The translations under genes and the position numbers were made by a program. Shown here in pieces: positions 9,396 through 19,126 of a stretch of DNA of 64,000 nt. Every line of letters begins with the position of its first letter. The stretch's first letter is position 1. The notes under the pieces are model-generated. The model worked only from the letters and a program-made list of their open reading frames with translations. It was not told the DNA's origin and did no database searches. The stretch is from Bacteroides luti (GTDB lineage Bacteria > Bacteroidota > Bacteroidia > Bacteroidales > Bacteroidaceae). The stretch spans positions 1 through 64,000 of the forward strand of contig NZ_FQTV01000004.1 of assembly GCF_900128905.1 (NCBI RefSeq), read 5' to 3'.

Positions 9396-10871
9396 TTATT
9401 TTTTATTCCATTTTTGTTGTGCATCTGGAAGAGATGTCCAATCTTGCTTAATATAATCCTTAGAAGAATCGACAGCAATAAGCACGCGATCGTTTCCGGC
9501 ACGATAACCGCTATCTTCAATAAATTCGGTTACTTTATTATCAAACTCACCTGCATATTGCAATTCTCCGTTTGAAGGATTGAACCACCATACTTTCTTC
9601 TTCGCACCCGAAATCTTTGTAAGATCTATCTGTACAGGACGATTCGTATAGTTGTAAGCCAAAAGGTAATCATTTCCACGAGTTGCGATTACTCTTTCGT
9701 AACGTTCGCCATTTGTTCCGGCTACAATAGTCTGGTCTGGCACTCTATCAAAGTATGGGAAAGTAAGCATCAGGTTTTTCAGATATTTCATCTGGTTCAT
9801 TCCCGGATCTTTCAATGCATCATACCATGGTTTAGTAGCACCGTAAGCTCCCCCTACTCCATTCTTCAACATCTGCATAATTGAATTATGTCCGTAAGTA
9901 TGTCCGAATGAACCGGCAAAAACTGACCAGTATGCATAACGACGAATATCATTAGCATTCCATAAAGGTTGTGTGGTATCATGCAATCCCTGAGGAATTT
10001 CTTCGTAAACAGGTTCACCATCAATAGTTGGTTTCAAAGGCTTCATAGCAAAGCTCTTTTCTACATATCTCCAGTTATCTTCTTCTGTATTTTCCTGAAT
10101 GGTATAATCTCCATCACCAAGACGTTGTCCGTAACGGCGGTGACCAGACTGGAACATATTAAAATCTAACCATTTAGCATCGTTAAACCAAATAGCAGAA
10201 GTAGTTCTTCCTCTTGGGTGAAAAGTCATCAAGTGATTTTCATCATTTGCCTTTATTGTATTGGCAAGTGCATTCCATACAGTTGGCTTCACATCTCCAC
10301 GAATATCTCCTCCGATAAACCAAACAATATTAGGATTATTCTTATAGCGATCTGCAAGGAATTTACCATAAACCTGAGCATCTTTTTCTGTTACCAGTCC
10401 TTTCTGAACAGGAGTTCCCCAAAGACACACCATACCAATATAAATACCTTTCTTCTCAGCAGTACGTACAATATAATCTATATGGTCCCAATATCCGTAA
10501 ACACCTTTTTTATCAATGTTCTTAAAATTAAATCCATCAGGTAAAGCCCATTGACCATAAGTATTGATCTCCGGAATAGTATGCATTAACATAATCTGAA
10601 CCATATTAAAGCCTTTCTTGCTGCATTGTTCAAGATAATATTCCACTTCATCACGATCAAGACGTGCAGGCATAAGCCAGCCTGTATCACCTAACCAGAA
10701 GAACGGAGCACCATTAGCCTGTTTCAGATAACGTCCGCTTTCATCAACAACCAATTTTCCATTAGCCCATGGGATGTAAGTTTTAGGTTCGTTTTTCTGT
10801 GCTTTCATTGTGCCAGAAACTCCTAAAAGGAACAAACATGCCAATGCAATGATCTTGTTTCTTTTCATCAT
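9396..10871 (-). CDS. GH140 family, probable beta-D-apiosidase (DUF4038-type)
   Basis: GH140 enzymes release apiose from the galacturonan backbone of RG-II. The 491-residue protein has a signal peptide (to about residue 24) and a TIM barrel opening FFWLGDTGWLMPARLDRDEV. The two catalytic carboxylates expected for the family are visible: Asp189 in WFIGGDIRGD and Glu286 in TIDGEPVYEE, close to the Asp187/Glu284 I recall for the characterised Bacteroides enzyme. The C-terminal beta domain (YVLLAYNYTNRP-like segment near 400) is complete. It sits 6 bases after GH95 and 14 before the GH78 fusion, so it is clearly co-transcribed. The specificity is inferred from the family and neighbourhood. Confidence 0.88.
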   Translation of the reverse strand: MMKRNKIIALACLFLLGVSGTMKAQKNEPKTYIPWANGKLVVDESGRYLKQANGAPFFWLGDTGWLMPARLDRDEVEYYLEQCSKKGFNMVQIMLMHTIPEINTYGQWALPDGFNFKNIDKKGVYGYWDHIDYIVRTAEKKGIYIGMVCLWGTPVQKGLVTEKDAQVYGKFLADRYKNNPNIVWFIGGDIRGDVKPTVWNALANTIKANDENHLMTFHPRGRTTSAIWFNDAKWLDFNMFQSGHRRYGQRLGDGDYTIQENTEEDNWRYVEKSFAMKPLKPTIDGEPVYEEIPQGLHDTTQPLWNANDIRRYAYWSVFAGSFGHTYGHNSIMQMLKNGVGGAYGATKPWYDALKDPGMNQMKYLKNLMLTFPYFDRVPDQTIVAGTNGERYERVIATRGNDYLLAYNYTNRPVQIDLTKISGAKKKVWWFNPSNGELQYAGEFDNKVTEFIEDSGYRAGNDRVLIAVDSSKDYIKQDWTSLPDAQQKWNKK

Positions 10872-10877
10872 TATTCT

Positions 10878-13343
10878 TTATTTTTTATAGATTATGTATT
10901 CTTTTCCTGCTTTTGTTTTCAAATCATACAAATAAGTATTCTTTATGCTTATTCCTGCCAGTTTTGAAGGATCGTGAACCAATGGTTTTGATACAGCAGG
11001 TACTGCATAAAGTGCATTCGGGTTTTCACCTTTGGCTTTCGACAGACCGCTACCTTTAAGCGGAGTGAGTGAGCGCAAGCGGCAATTACCTCCAAGACGA
11101 GACTTTATTACAACACGATCAATCTCTCCGTTTTTCCAACTGATATTCAATTCAAATCCACCGCGGGCAATCAGTCCGTTAATGTGCCCTTCTTTCCATA
11201 ATGAAGGTAACGCCGGGAGTAGATAAATGAAACCGTCGTAACTCTGCATCAACATCTCTGCAATTCCGGCTGCACAACCAAAGTTTCCATCAATCTGGAA
11301 AGGTGGATGAGCATCGAACAAGTTCGGATAAGTACCTCCCTTTTTCTTTTCATTGCGTACCAATGAAAGTTGATTTGTTATAAGCTTATATGCATGATCT
11401 CCATCCAGTAAACGTGCCCATAAGCAAACTTTCCATCCCATTGACCAACCTGTAGAAGGATCGCCACGATGAATCAACGATGTGCGGGCAGCCTCAAATA
11501 ATTCAGGAGTACGGTAAGGAGATATCTGATTACTTGGGAATAATCCGTAAAGATGCGACACATGGCGATGAATATCCTGTGGGTCATCCCAATCGTTCAT
11601 CCATTCCTGTAATTGTCCCCAACGGCCAACTTGCATTGGTGCCATTTCATTCAGTCTTTGTTTCAGATGAGATGCGAAATCAGCATCAACACCCAGTAAG
11701 CGCGAAGCTGAAATAATTTCATTCCAAAGATCGAATATTAACTGATTATCCATTGTGCAACCTGCAGCAGTAGTTGCTTCTCCGTTACTTCCGGCATGAA
11801 CATTCTCAGGAGAGTTTGAAGGACAAACAACCAACCAGTTATGTGATGGTTCCTTAACCATAGTCTGGTCAAAAAATACAGCTGCACCTTTCATTATTGG
11901 GTATATCTCTTTTAGGAACTTTATATCCCCGGTATACAAATAGTGTTCCCAAAGATGGCGGCATAACCATGCACCACCAGAAGGCCACATTCCAGAAGGA
12001 GCTTTATCCAAAGCACCGGTTACTCTCCAGATATCTGTATTATGATGCAAAACCCATCCATCGGCACCATACATTACTTTAGCTGTTTCCTTACCACTTT
12101 CCGAAACTTCCTTTACCATGTTAAACAATGGTTCATTCAGTTCTGTGAGATTGGCCACTTCAGATGGCCAGTAGTTCATTTCAACATTGATATTGCAAGT
12201 ATACTTGCTATCCCATGAAGGCAATAGTTTATCGTTCCAGATTCCCTGAAGATTAGCCGGTTGTCCGCCTGGTTGAGAAGAAGAAATCAGCAGGTAACGT
12301 CCGAACTGAAAATAAGTTGCCACCAAATGAGCATCGTTTGTCTGTACAAAGTTTTCTATTCTCTTATCGGTAGTTATTCCATCTTGTTTGTTTTCTCCAA
12401 GATAAAGAGAAACCCTGTCCATGTATTTTTTAAAGATAGAAACATGTTCTTTGAACGATGTAGCATAATCTCTGTTCAGCGCCTTCTCAAGAAAACTCTT
12501 TGCACGCTCTGCAGAGTTACCTGATATATCTTTGTAATTTACAAAATTAGTTCCAATTGAAACATACAAAGTAGCTTCATCTGCACCTTCTACAGTTACG
12601 GTTCCGTCTTTATACTGTACTTTTCCATTAACAGCCTTAACTGTCAGTCTCCCCTGAAACTCTACTTTTCCTTTTAATCCTTCATGCCATGAAGATACAC
12701 CCGAAAGGGTTACACTGTTTCCTTCTGTATCTACTACAACATCCTGATGAGGAGAAGTAAAGAATGCATTAAAAGTTATTTTCTTTGCAGCATCAGCTGA
12801 TAAGCGAATCATTACAACCTGATCAGGAAATGAAGTTATCATCTCCCTTTTATAGCGAACGCCATCCACTTTATAGGAAACCAGTGCACGGGCAGAATCG
12901 AGACTTAGTTCTCTGTAATAATCAGTATAACGAGTGTGTCCAGGGAAAGCAATGCGCAAATCTCCAAATGTCTGATATGGCATACCGGAGTTTGTATTTG
13001 CCATTACTTTTTCAGTAGCCAATGTCTGAGCTTCCAGATATTTACCTGCAAAGACCAGTTCTCTGACCTTTGGTATATATTGCAAAGCTTCCGGATTTGC
13101 ATTGTTATTAGGACGACCGGCCCATATAGTTTCTTCGTTTAGCTGAATCTGCTCTACAGAAGGAGTTCCGTAAACCATTGCACCTAAACGACCATTTCCT
13201 AAAGGCAAAGCTTCAGTCCATACAGAAGCCGGTTTATCATACCACAATTTATATCCTGCCGCTTCTGCATAAAGAGACAGAAACAGAGATGAAATCAGGA
13301 TAAGAAATCGATAACGACTGAAATATGTATTTTTACGATTCAT
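10878..13343 (-). CDS. GH95 family, alpha-L-galactosidase or alpha-L-fucosidase
   Basis: The 821-residue secreted protein has the standard GH95 opening (WTEALPLGNGRLGAMVYG) and the LNEETIWAGRPNN loop. The barrel motif NINVEMNYWPSE and the late PFQIDGNFGCAAG segment carry the conserved Asn/Asp base residues of the family. Length is typical. GH95 includes alpha-L-fucosidases and alpha-L-galactosidases; in RG-II loci the galactosidase form removes terminal L-galactose of chain A, which I favour from context only. The gene lies between the CE19 esterase (32-base gap) and GH140 (6-base gap). Confidence 0.88.
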   Translation of the reverse strand: MNRKNTYFSRYRFLILISSLFLSLYAEAAGYKLWYDKPASVWTEALPLGNGRLGAMVYGTPSVEQIQLNEETIWAGRPNNNANPEALQYIPKVRELVFAGKYLEAQTLATEKVMANTNSGMPYQTFGDLRIAFPGHTRYTDYYRELSLDSARALVSYKVDGVRYKREMITSFPDQVVMIRLSADAAKKITFNAFFTSPHQDVVVDTEGNSVTLSGVSSWHEGLKGKVEFQGRLTVKAVNGKVQYKDGTVTVEGADEATLYVSIGTNFVNYKDISGNSAERAKSFLEKALNRDYATSFKEHVSIFKKYMDRVSLYLGENKQDGITTDKRIENFVQTNDAHLVATYFQFGRYLLISSSQPGGQPANLQGIWNDKLLPSWDSKYTCNINVEMNYWPSEVANLTELNEPLFNMVKEVSESGKETAKVMYGADGWVLHHNTDIWRVTGALDKAPSGMWPSGGAWLCRHLWEHYLYTGDIKFLKEIYPIMKGAAVFFDQTMVKEPSHNWLVVCPSNSPENVHAGSNGEATTAAGCTMDNQLIFDLWNEIISASRLLGVDADFASHLKQRLNEMAPMQVGRWGQLQEWMNDWDDPQDIHRHVSHLYGLFPSNQISPYRTPELFEAARTSLIHRGDPSTGWSMGWKVCLWARLLDGDHAYKLITNQLSLVRNEKKKGGTYPNLFDAHPPFQIDGNFGCAAGIAEMLMQSYDGFIYLLPALPSLWKEGHINGLIARGGFELNISWKNGEIDRVVIKSRLGGNCRLRSLTPLKGSGLSKAKGENPNALYAVPAVSKPLVHDPSKLAGISIKNTYLYDLKTKAGKEYIIYKK

Positions 13344-13375
13344 TTGTTGTTGGTTATTTAATGAAGAAAAAGAGA

Positions 13376-14752
13376 TTACTTCAGTGTATTCAGAAGCTTT
13401 TCCAATTCTTCAAAAGAGCGCATAGCATTCTTTGGAAGCTTTTCTCCTTTGTCTCCAAAGCTATACATGTTCTCTTTCGGTTCTATTGTTACTTTGCTTT
13501 CATCAAGCATTTGTTTCTTCAGATTGAATGCATCGGCAAAGAAATTATAAACAGCATTTCTTTTATTTGGACCAAAATCGTGTCCTTCGGCAGGCAGATG
13601 AACGTTTGTTACTTTATCTGCTGCGCCGTAAAAGTCATAAATGCGTTTGATATACGGAAATTCAAGAGTTGGAACAGTACTGGTCCAATCTTGTCCGTCG
13701 GATACAATCAACATTGGCTTCGGAGCATTTGTAGCAGCTAGTTCAGCAGCAACAGTTCCTCCGCAAGAATAGAAAACTGGTAGTCCACTTTCACATGGGC
13801 ATCCACCATCAAAGTGAGACGACAGACTTACAACCGGACAAAGAGCAGTGTATCTCTGATCGAGAACAGAAAGAAGTACTGTTTGAGAGCCGCCGCCGGA
13901 ACCACCATTTACTCCAATTCTTTTCTTATCAACATCTTTACGATTATACATAAAATCGAGAATACTAATTCCATTCAAAGCCTGAATAACCTGAGCTGCA
14001 CTTTTGCGATGTGCTTCTCCGGGGAATTGCAACATAGACTCGCCCCATGCAAACAGATCATAATCCACACAAATGGCTCCCATTCTAGCCAAAGTAGCCA
14101 TGCGTTGTTGTTGGTCCTTTCGATATCGCCCATCAAGGAAATGTCCATTCGGACAAATTATTAATGGGAACTTACCCTTTATTAAAGGTTTATAGATTGA
14201 TCCGCAAACATACAAGCCAGGCAAAGTTTCCAATGAGAAGTTCTGTACAGTATATCCGCTATAGATTCTTTCCTTTGAGATTACCGGCTTAGCATTAACT
14301 CTTGCCTTAAGTAGAGGATCAATGCCCAAACGTTCTCTTACCTCTTTACGCAAACATTCTTTTCTTTTGTTCCATTGCACCGAATCAGCGTAAAGAGAAT
14401 TAAGATAATTAATCATTTTCACTCCGTCTTCATCCGTAATGCGGGCATACTCGTAATTCTTTATTTTATAAAGATTATCCCCCTGTTTCACAAACTTGTA
14501 GTCGAAAGGAGCAAGCACATTGTTCAGACTTTCTTCAACTGAATAAGGGCGAATACGGGAATCTGCATAATCAAGCATCTTACCGTCAACAATTACATCA
14601 GTCCATTTCAGGCGTACATTAAAGTGCTTTGAAATTTCCATTAAAACATCTTTCAATGGTCGCTGATATTTATGGTCTGAATCCTGCTGAGCAAAAAGAG
14701 TACTTCCTGAAAGTACCAATGCTGTTGATAATATAATGGCTTTTATATTCAT
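13376..14752 (-). CDS. CE19-type pectin methylesterase with N-terminal STN domain
   Basis: The 458-residue protein has a signal peptide (to about residue 21), an STN-like domain (about 28-100, RPLKDVLMEISKHFNVRLKW) of the kind found at the start of TonB-linked receptors and secretins, and an alpha/beta-hydrolase (about 110-458). The nucleophile elbow is VNGGSGGGSQ with Ser285; SDGQDW at 351-356 and AEGHDFGP with His391 complete a plausible triad. By family knowledge CE19 esterases remove methyl esters from the RG-II galacturonan backbone. A generic dienelactone-hydrolase or acetyl-esterase role is the alternative. The gene sits between GH28 and GH95 in the operon. The STN domain on a secreted esterase is the odd point. 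Confidence 0.75.
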   Translation of the reverse strand: MNIKAIILSTALVLSGSTLFAQQDSDHKYQRPLKDVLMEISKHFNVRLKWTDVIVDGKMLDYADSRIRPYSVEESLNNVLAPFDYKFVKQGDNLYKIKNYEYARITDEDGVKMINYLNSLYADSVQWNKRKECLRKEVRERLGIDPLLKARVNAKPVISKERIYSGYTVQNFSLETLPGLYVCGSIYKPLIKGKFPLIICPNGHFLDGRYRKDQQQRMATLARMGAICVDYDLFAWGESMLQFPGEAHRKSAAQVIQALNGISILDFMYNRKDVDKKRIGVNGGSGGGSQTVLLSVLDQRYTALCPVVSLSSHFDGGCPCESGLPVFYSCGGTVAAELAATNAPKPMLIVSDGQDWTSTVPTLEFPYIKRIYDFYGAADKVTNVHLPAEGHDFGPNKRNAVYNFFADAFNLKKQMLDESKVTIEPKENMYSFGDKGEKLPKNAMRSFEELEKLLNTLK

Positions 14753-14782
14753 GTAATTATATCGTTTAATTAAAAGAATGGT

Positions 14783-16378
14783 TTATTCTTTAATTGTAAG
14801 ATCTTCTTTGGTAAATTTACTCTCTTTATCCATAATCAAAGGCAATCTGTTAAAACAATTATTCATAAGTACAGTACCTTTGCAATTACCACCTAAAAGA
14901 AGAAATGAGCGACTTCCTGATATAGGGAAACATCCCTGAATAAGTGATTCTTTTGAATCTGTAAGTTTAATAACAGGCGAATCTGCATTTGGAGTCATAC
15001 TCTTTACACTATTTATTTCCAGATTTTCTGAATTTGAGATTTTGAACGGTGCTCCCATCTTTGAATCGATACGAACATTATTCAATACCAGATTCTTAAC
15101 CATATCAGCTTCAAGTCCGGTGTTGGACTGGATATTGATATTGTTAAGCGTAACATCTGTTATAGGCATTTCTTCGATACCAAGTATTTTCACAGCACTA
15201 TTAACCTGTGTTCCGGTAAGATTCGATATATGAATATTACGGAAAATCGGAGTACGATCTGATACAGGTTCTTTAGGCATATTACTGTAAAACAGGTTAA
15301 GCACAATGGCTTCTGTTTTTATGTTCTTCATTACAATGTTATCAACACGTATCTCTTCTACAATACCTCCACGTCCACGAGAAGATTTGATGCGAATACC
15401 TCTGTCGGTTCCATCAAAAACGCAATTGGAGATAGTAACTTTACGAACATCACCACTCATCTCACTGCCAATAACTACACCTCCGTGTCCGGCAAGCATT
15501 GTACAGTTGGTTATTGTTATATTCTCGCAAGGAACTCCTAATTGGCGTGCCTGCAAATCACGACCAGATTTCAAGGTAATACAATCATCGCCAACAGATA
15601 TATGACAGTCGGAGATATGTACGTTTTTACAGGATGAAGGATTTATTCCATCAGTATTTGGAGAAGGAGGATTATCAATGGTAATTCCTTTTACAATAAC
15701 GTTATCACAAAACTCAGGATTTACTGTCCAGAAGGGTGAGTTTATAATTTTAATCCCCTCAATTCTCACATTCTTGCATCTGATTGGCTGAATAAATGCC
15801 GGACGGAAAAAGCGACGATCGAGAACTTCTTTATAATCTTCGTTAGTAACTTTAGATAGATTCAGATCCTTATTGGCGTTATCCCACATTGTCTGATATT
15901 TATTCAAATCACGAACACCGTTTTTTTGAAGATCTACCAGAACACGGTAGAACTCTGTCCACCATTTCTTACCTTGTCCGTTGATTGTTCCTTCTCCTTT
16001 TATGGTTATGTCATGCTGATCGACAGCATAAAATAATGGAGAAAAACTCTTCATCATTACGCCTTCATACCTCATATCTACAAAAGGCAGATAATCATCA
16101 AAGTTATCCGAGAATAATAACGTGGCACCGGTCTCAAGTTCAATAGTGATATTGCTCTTTAACTTTATAGCTCCGGTAAGGTAAGTACCCGAAGGAAAAT
16201 AAAGAGTACCTCCACCATTCGAAGAAAGTCTCTCTATTGTTTTATTTATTAATAGAGTATTTAATTTTTTGCCGTCGGCTTTTGCACCGGCTTTCAGCAT
16301 ATCAACTCTCTCTGCAAAAACAACATTTGTGCAAAGAAATACCATCACAAAAAGCAAAAAACAATGCTTTATCTTCAT
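14783..16378 (-). CDS. GH28 family exo-galacturonidase
   Basis: The 531-residue protein has a signal peptide (ends FAE at 21-23) and a right-handed beta-helix. All four GH28 signature motifs are present: NTDG at 241-244 (Asp243), GDDC at 263-266 (Asp264, Asp265), GHGG at 297-300 (His298) and RIK at 329-331. It hydrolyses galacturonic-acid linkages of pectin. In this operon it probably trims the RG-II backbone after side-chain removal and demethylation by the preceding-family esterase. It lies 20 bases after the GH78 gene and 30 before the esterase. Endo versus exo action cannot be proven by sight; its periplasmic-type signal and exo-enzyme neighbours favour exo. Confidence 0.9.
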   Translation of the reverse strand: MKIKHCFLLFVMVFLCTNVVFAERVDMLKAGAKADGKKLNTLLINKTIERLSSNGGGTLYFPSGTYLTGAIKLKSNITIELETGATLLFSDNFDDYLPFVDMRYEGVMMKSFSPLFYAVDQHDITIKGEGTINGQGKKWWTEFYRVLVDLQKNGVRDLNKYQTMWDNANKDLNLSKVTNEDYKEVLDRRFFRPAFIQPIRCKNVRIEGIKIINSPFWTVNPEFCDNVIVKGITIDNPPSPNTDGINPSSCKNVHISDCHISVGDDCITLKSGRDLQARQLGVPCENITITNCTMLAGHGGVVIGSEMSGDVRKVTISNCVFDGTDRGIRIKSSRGRGGIVEEIRVDNIVMKNIKTEAIVLNLFYSNMPKEPVSDRTPIFRNIHISNLTGTQVNSAVKILGIEEMPITDVTLNNINIQSNTGLEADMVKNLVLNNVRIDSKMGAPFKISNSENLEINSVKSMTPNADSPVIKLTDSKESLIQGCFPISGSRSFLLLGGNCKGTVLMNNCFNRLPLIMDKESKFTKEDLTIKE

Positions 16379-16398
16379 GTTTTCAAAGTATAAAGTTA

Positions 16399-19107
16399 CT
16401 AAATATTCACAGTAAAGGTCTGTTTACCGCTTTCCATAACTCGTTTTTCCTTATTAGGAAGAATGATTGTAGCAGAGCAGTTTACAGGAATCTCAACATT
16501 CATGGTAAAGACTCCATTTTCAACTTTCCAATTCACAGCTACTTTACCATAAAGTGTATTGTAGGAAGCAGAAACATGCTTAAGATCGCCCACAACCTGA
16601 GGAGCAATTACCAGCTTTTGGAATCCGGGTTCACTTGGAACAGGCTGAATGCCTGCCAACCATGCATAGAACCATTCATCAATTTGTCCCATCATAAAAT
16701 GGTTCCACGAAGTTCCTTCTCTCGGATCCCATTGTTCGGTCAGTGTTGTAGCACCAAACTTAACCTGGAAACCGTATCCCGGTGCATCTTCATGATTGTT
16801 CATCTGGTACATTACATCATTCAAACAGTTTCTTGCAAGTGTCTGGAAAAGGTAACGGTTACCTACATCACCAGTAGTTAGTCGGTTACCATGAGCTTTT
16901 ATATCTTTAACCAAATTAGCCAACACATCAGCTTTATATTGCGGTTCTACAATATCCAAAAACAGAGGCAGAGCATTGGAGCACTGACTGCCATTACCAT
17001 ATTGGCGGGTTGCCGTATTAAAGAACTTATCATTATATGCCTTCTTAACTTCCTTAGCCAACTCCGCATAATGTACTTCGTCTTCTTTATTCCCAACCAT
17101 GGCTGCTGCTTTGCTTAAAAGTTGGATGTCCCATAAATAATGAGCTGTTCCAACTAAAGGTATTGGAGTATTACGGGAAAATCCGGCTTTCTTGCCATCG
17201 TAATCATACCAGTCGCCCAGTCCGTGAGAAACAATATGATTATCAGCACGTGAAGTCAGATAATCTACATAACGTTTCATGGTTGGATAATATTTTATGA
17301 TAAGTGAATTATCACCATAATAGTCGTAATACATCCATGGAAGAATTACGGATGCACTACCCCACTCGGGAGAATCCTGAAAATCGCCTTCAAACTCAAC
17401 ATACTCTGGCGCAACGCTAGGTACTAATCCGTTTGAGTGCTGAGCATCACACATATCCTGCATAACTTTAGGAATAAATTTAGTCAGGTTATAGTTGAAG
17501 AACAACCCGGGACCATTAAGATGTGTCTCTTCCAGCCAACCAAGTTTTTCTCTGTGTGGGCAATCAGTAAACACTCCTTGCATATTGCTTCTCATCGCCA
17601 TACAAATAATGCGGTGAGCATCATTGAATATTTTGTTTGAGCAATTAAATTCACCAACCTCTTGGGCTGAGTTATATACAAAACAAGATTGTATTTTCTT
17701 TAAGAGTGGCAAATTACTGTTTACTTTATCTTCTTTGAGACGTGCACCTTCCACCTGAATATATCTGAAACCATAGTAAGAGAAACGAGGATGCCAGTAT
17801 TCATCACCTTCTCCTTTAAGAGTATATTCATAATAATGCTTGCTACCTGTATTCTTTTGGCTGACAGTGCCATCGGGATTCAATGATTCACCAACAGTAA
17901 GGCGGATAGTTGTTCCTCTTTTACCATTTACTGTAATCTCCGGAAAACCAGACAAGTTTTGCCCCATGTCCAGCACATATTTATCAGAAAGCTTATTGAC
18001 ACTCTTCACACCATAGTGCTCCATGATCTTTACCGAAGGAGCCTGCTGCGGACGAAGTTTTCCTTTTGGAGCACCTTGAACAACTACCGGAAGCCAGCGG
18101 CTATCATTAAATTCTGGTTTATTCCAGCCTTTTTGTTCCAGACAAGCATTGTAATCTTCTCCGCCATAAATACTATTGAATATAATGGGGCTGAAAGAAT
18201 ATTTCCAGTCGGCACCGGAAAGAATCTCTTTTGTTGTGCCATCTGCATAACTGACAACCAGTTTAAAAAACAAAGTAGGAGGTCCGAAACTAATCTGCAA
18301 CTTACGGTAACGACCACCGCCTTGCACATTATAGAAACCATTTCCTAATAATATTCCAATAGCATTGCGACCTTTTCTTAAGTTGGCTGTAACATCGTAA
18401 ACATTATAATAAACAGTCTTATCATAATCACTAATAAGAGGAGTAAACTCACCATCCCCTACTTTCTTTCCATTTAAAGAAAACTCATAATGCCCCAGTC
18501 CGCAAACATAAGCAGTAGCCTGAGTTATCTTTTTATCTGCAGTAAACGAGCGACGCAGATAAACACTTTTGCTGGAAGCAGAATCGATAGCTGCCCATAA
18601 AGCTTTATTCTCCGGTTTCTTTAATACAGTAGAATGGAAATGTCTTCCCGAAGGTAAATTCGCCTTTTCACGTGAAATAAATCCAATCCACTTTGCATTA
18701 AGGAAAGCGGCTGAAGGAGCAAGACGAAATTCTGCTTTCCTGCTCCATGATGATGGTTTGTTATTCTCATCCCAAACCATCACACGCCATACATATTTTG
18801 TTGTACGTTCTAGTTTTTTAGAACCTGAATAAGGAACCAGCTGACTTTTATTGGAAACAATTTTTCCAGAAGTCCATACCAGTTCATTTTTTCCATTATC
18901 AACATTATAAAGTTCTATTGCATAAGCCGACTGACGCGTTCCATTTACTTTGGATTGCAGTTGCCATCCAAAGCGAGGATGCTCAGTATCAATTGTCAAA
19001 GGAGCTTCAGACAATTCACAAGTCATCTTTGTAACCTCAATCCCTCTTGCAAAAGAAGGACATAAAGCTATTATCAGACTAAATAATATGATAATCCGGT
19101 ACTTCAT
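16399..19107 (-). CDS. GH78 family alpha-L-rhamnosidase
   Basis: A stand-alone GH78 enzyme. I place the start at Met 19107, 14 codons inside the longest frame, because MKYRIIILFSLIIALCPSFARG is a normal signal peptide and the longer form would overlap the gene upstream. The protein then has 902 residues: an N-terminal beta domain (EVTKMTCELSEAPL), lectin-like domains, and the (alpha/alpha)6 barrel with TDCPHREKLGWLEE (about 514-527, likely acid Glu520) and GATTLTEQWDP (likely base Glu). It differs clearly from the GH78 part of the fusion at 5596-9381, so the two rhamnosidases probably attack different rhamnose linkages. The gap to the previous gene is 19 bases. Confidence 0.88.
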   Translation of the reverse strand: MKYRIIILFSLIIALCPSFARGIEVTKMTCELSEAPLTIDTEHPRFGWQLQSKVNGTRQSAYAIELYNVDNGKNELVWTSGKIVSNKSQLVPYSGSKKLERTTKYVWRVMVWDENNKPSSWSRKAEFRLAPSAAFLNAKWIGFISREKANLPSGRHFHSTVLKKPENKALWAAIDSASSKSVYLRRSFTADKKITQATAYVCGLGHYEFSLNGKKVGDGEFTPLISDYDKTVYYNVYDVTANLRKGRNAIGILLGNGFYNVQGGGRYRKLQISFGPPTLFFKLVVSYADGTTKEILSGADWKYSFSPIIFNSIYGGEDYNACLEQKGWNKPEFNDSRWLPVVVQGAPKGKLRPQQAPSVKIMEHYGVKSVNKLSDKYVLDMGQNLSGFPEITVNGKRGTTIRLTVGESLNPDGTVSQKNTGSKHYYEYTLKGEGDEYWHPRFSYYGFRYIQVEGARLKEDKVNSNLPLLKKIQSCFVYNSAQEVGEFNCSNKIFNDAHRIICMAMRSNMQGVFTDCPHREKLGWLEETHLNGPGLFFNYNLTKFIPKVMQDMCDAQHSNGLVPSVAPEYVEFEGDFQDSPEWGSASVILPWMYYDYYGDNSLIIKYYPTMKRYVDYLTSRADNHIVSHGLGDWYDYDGKKAGFSRNTPIPLVGTAHYLWDIQLLSKAAAMVGNKEDEVHYAELAKEVKKAYNDKFFNTATRQYGNGSQCSNALPLFLDIVEPQYKADVLANLVKDIKAHGNRLTTGDVGNRYLFQTLARNCLNDVMYQMNNHEDAPGYGFQVKFGATTLTEQWDPREGTSWNHFMMGQIDEWFYAWLAGIQPVPSEPGFQKLVIAPQVVGDLKHVSASYNTLYGKVAVNWKVENGVFTMNVEIPVNCSATIILPNKEKRVMESGKQTFTVNI

Positions 19108-19126
19108 TGATATGCTTTTGCTATTG

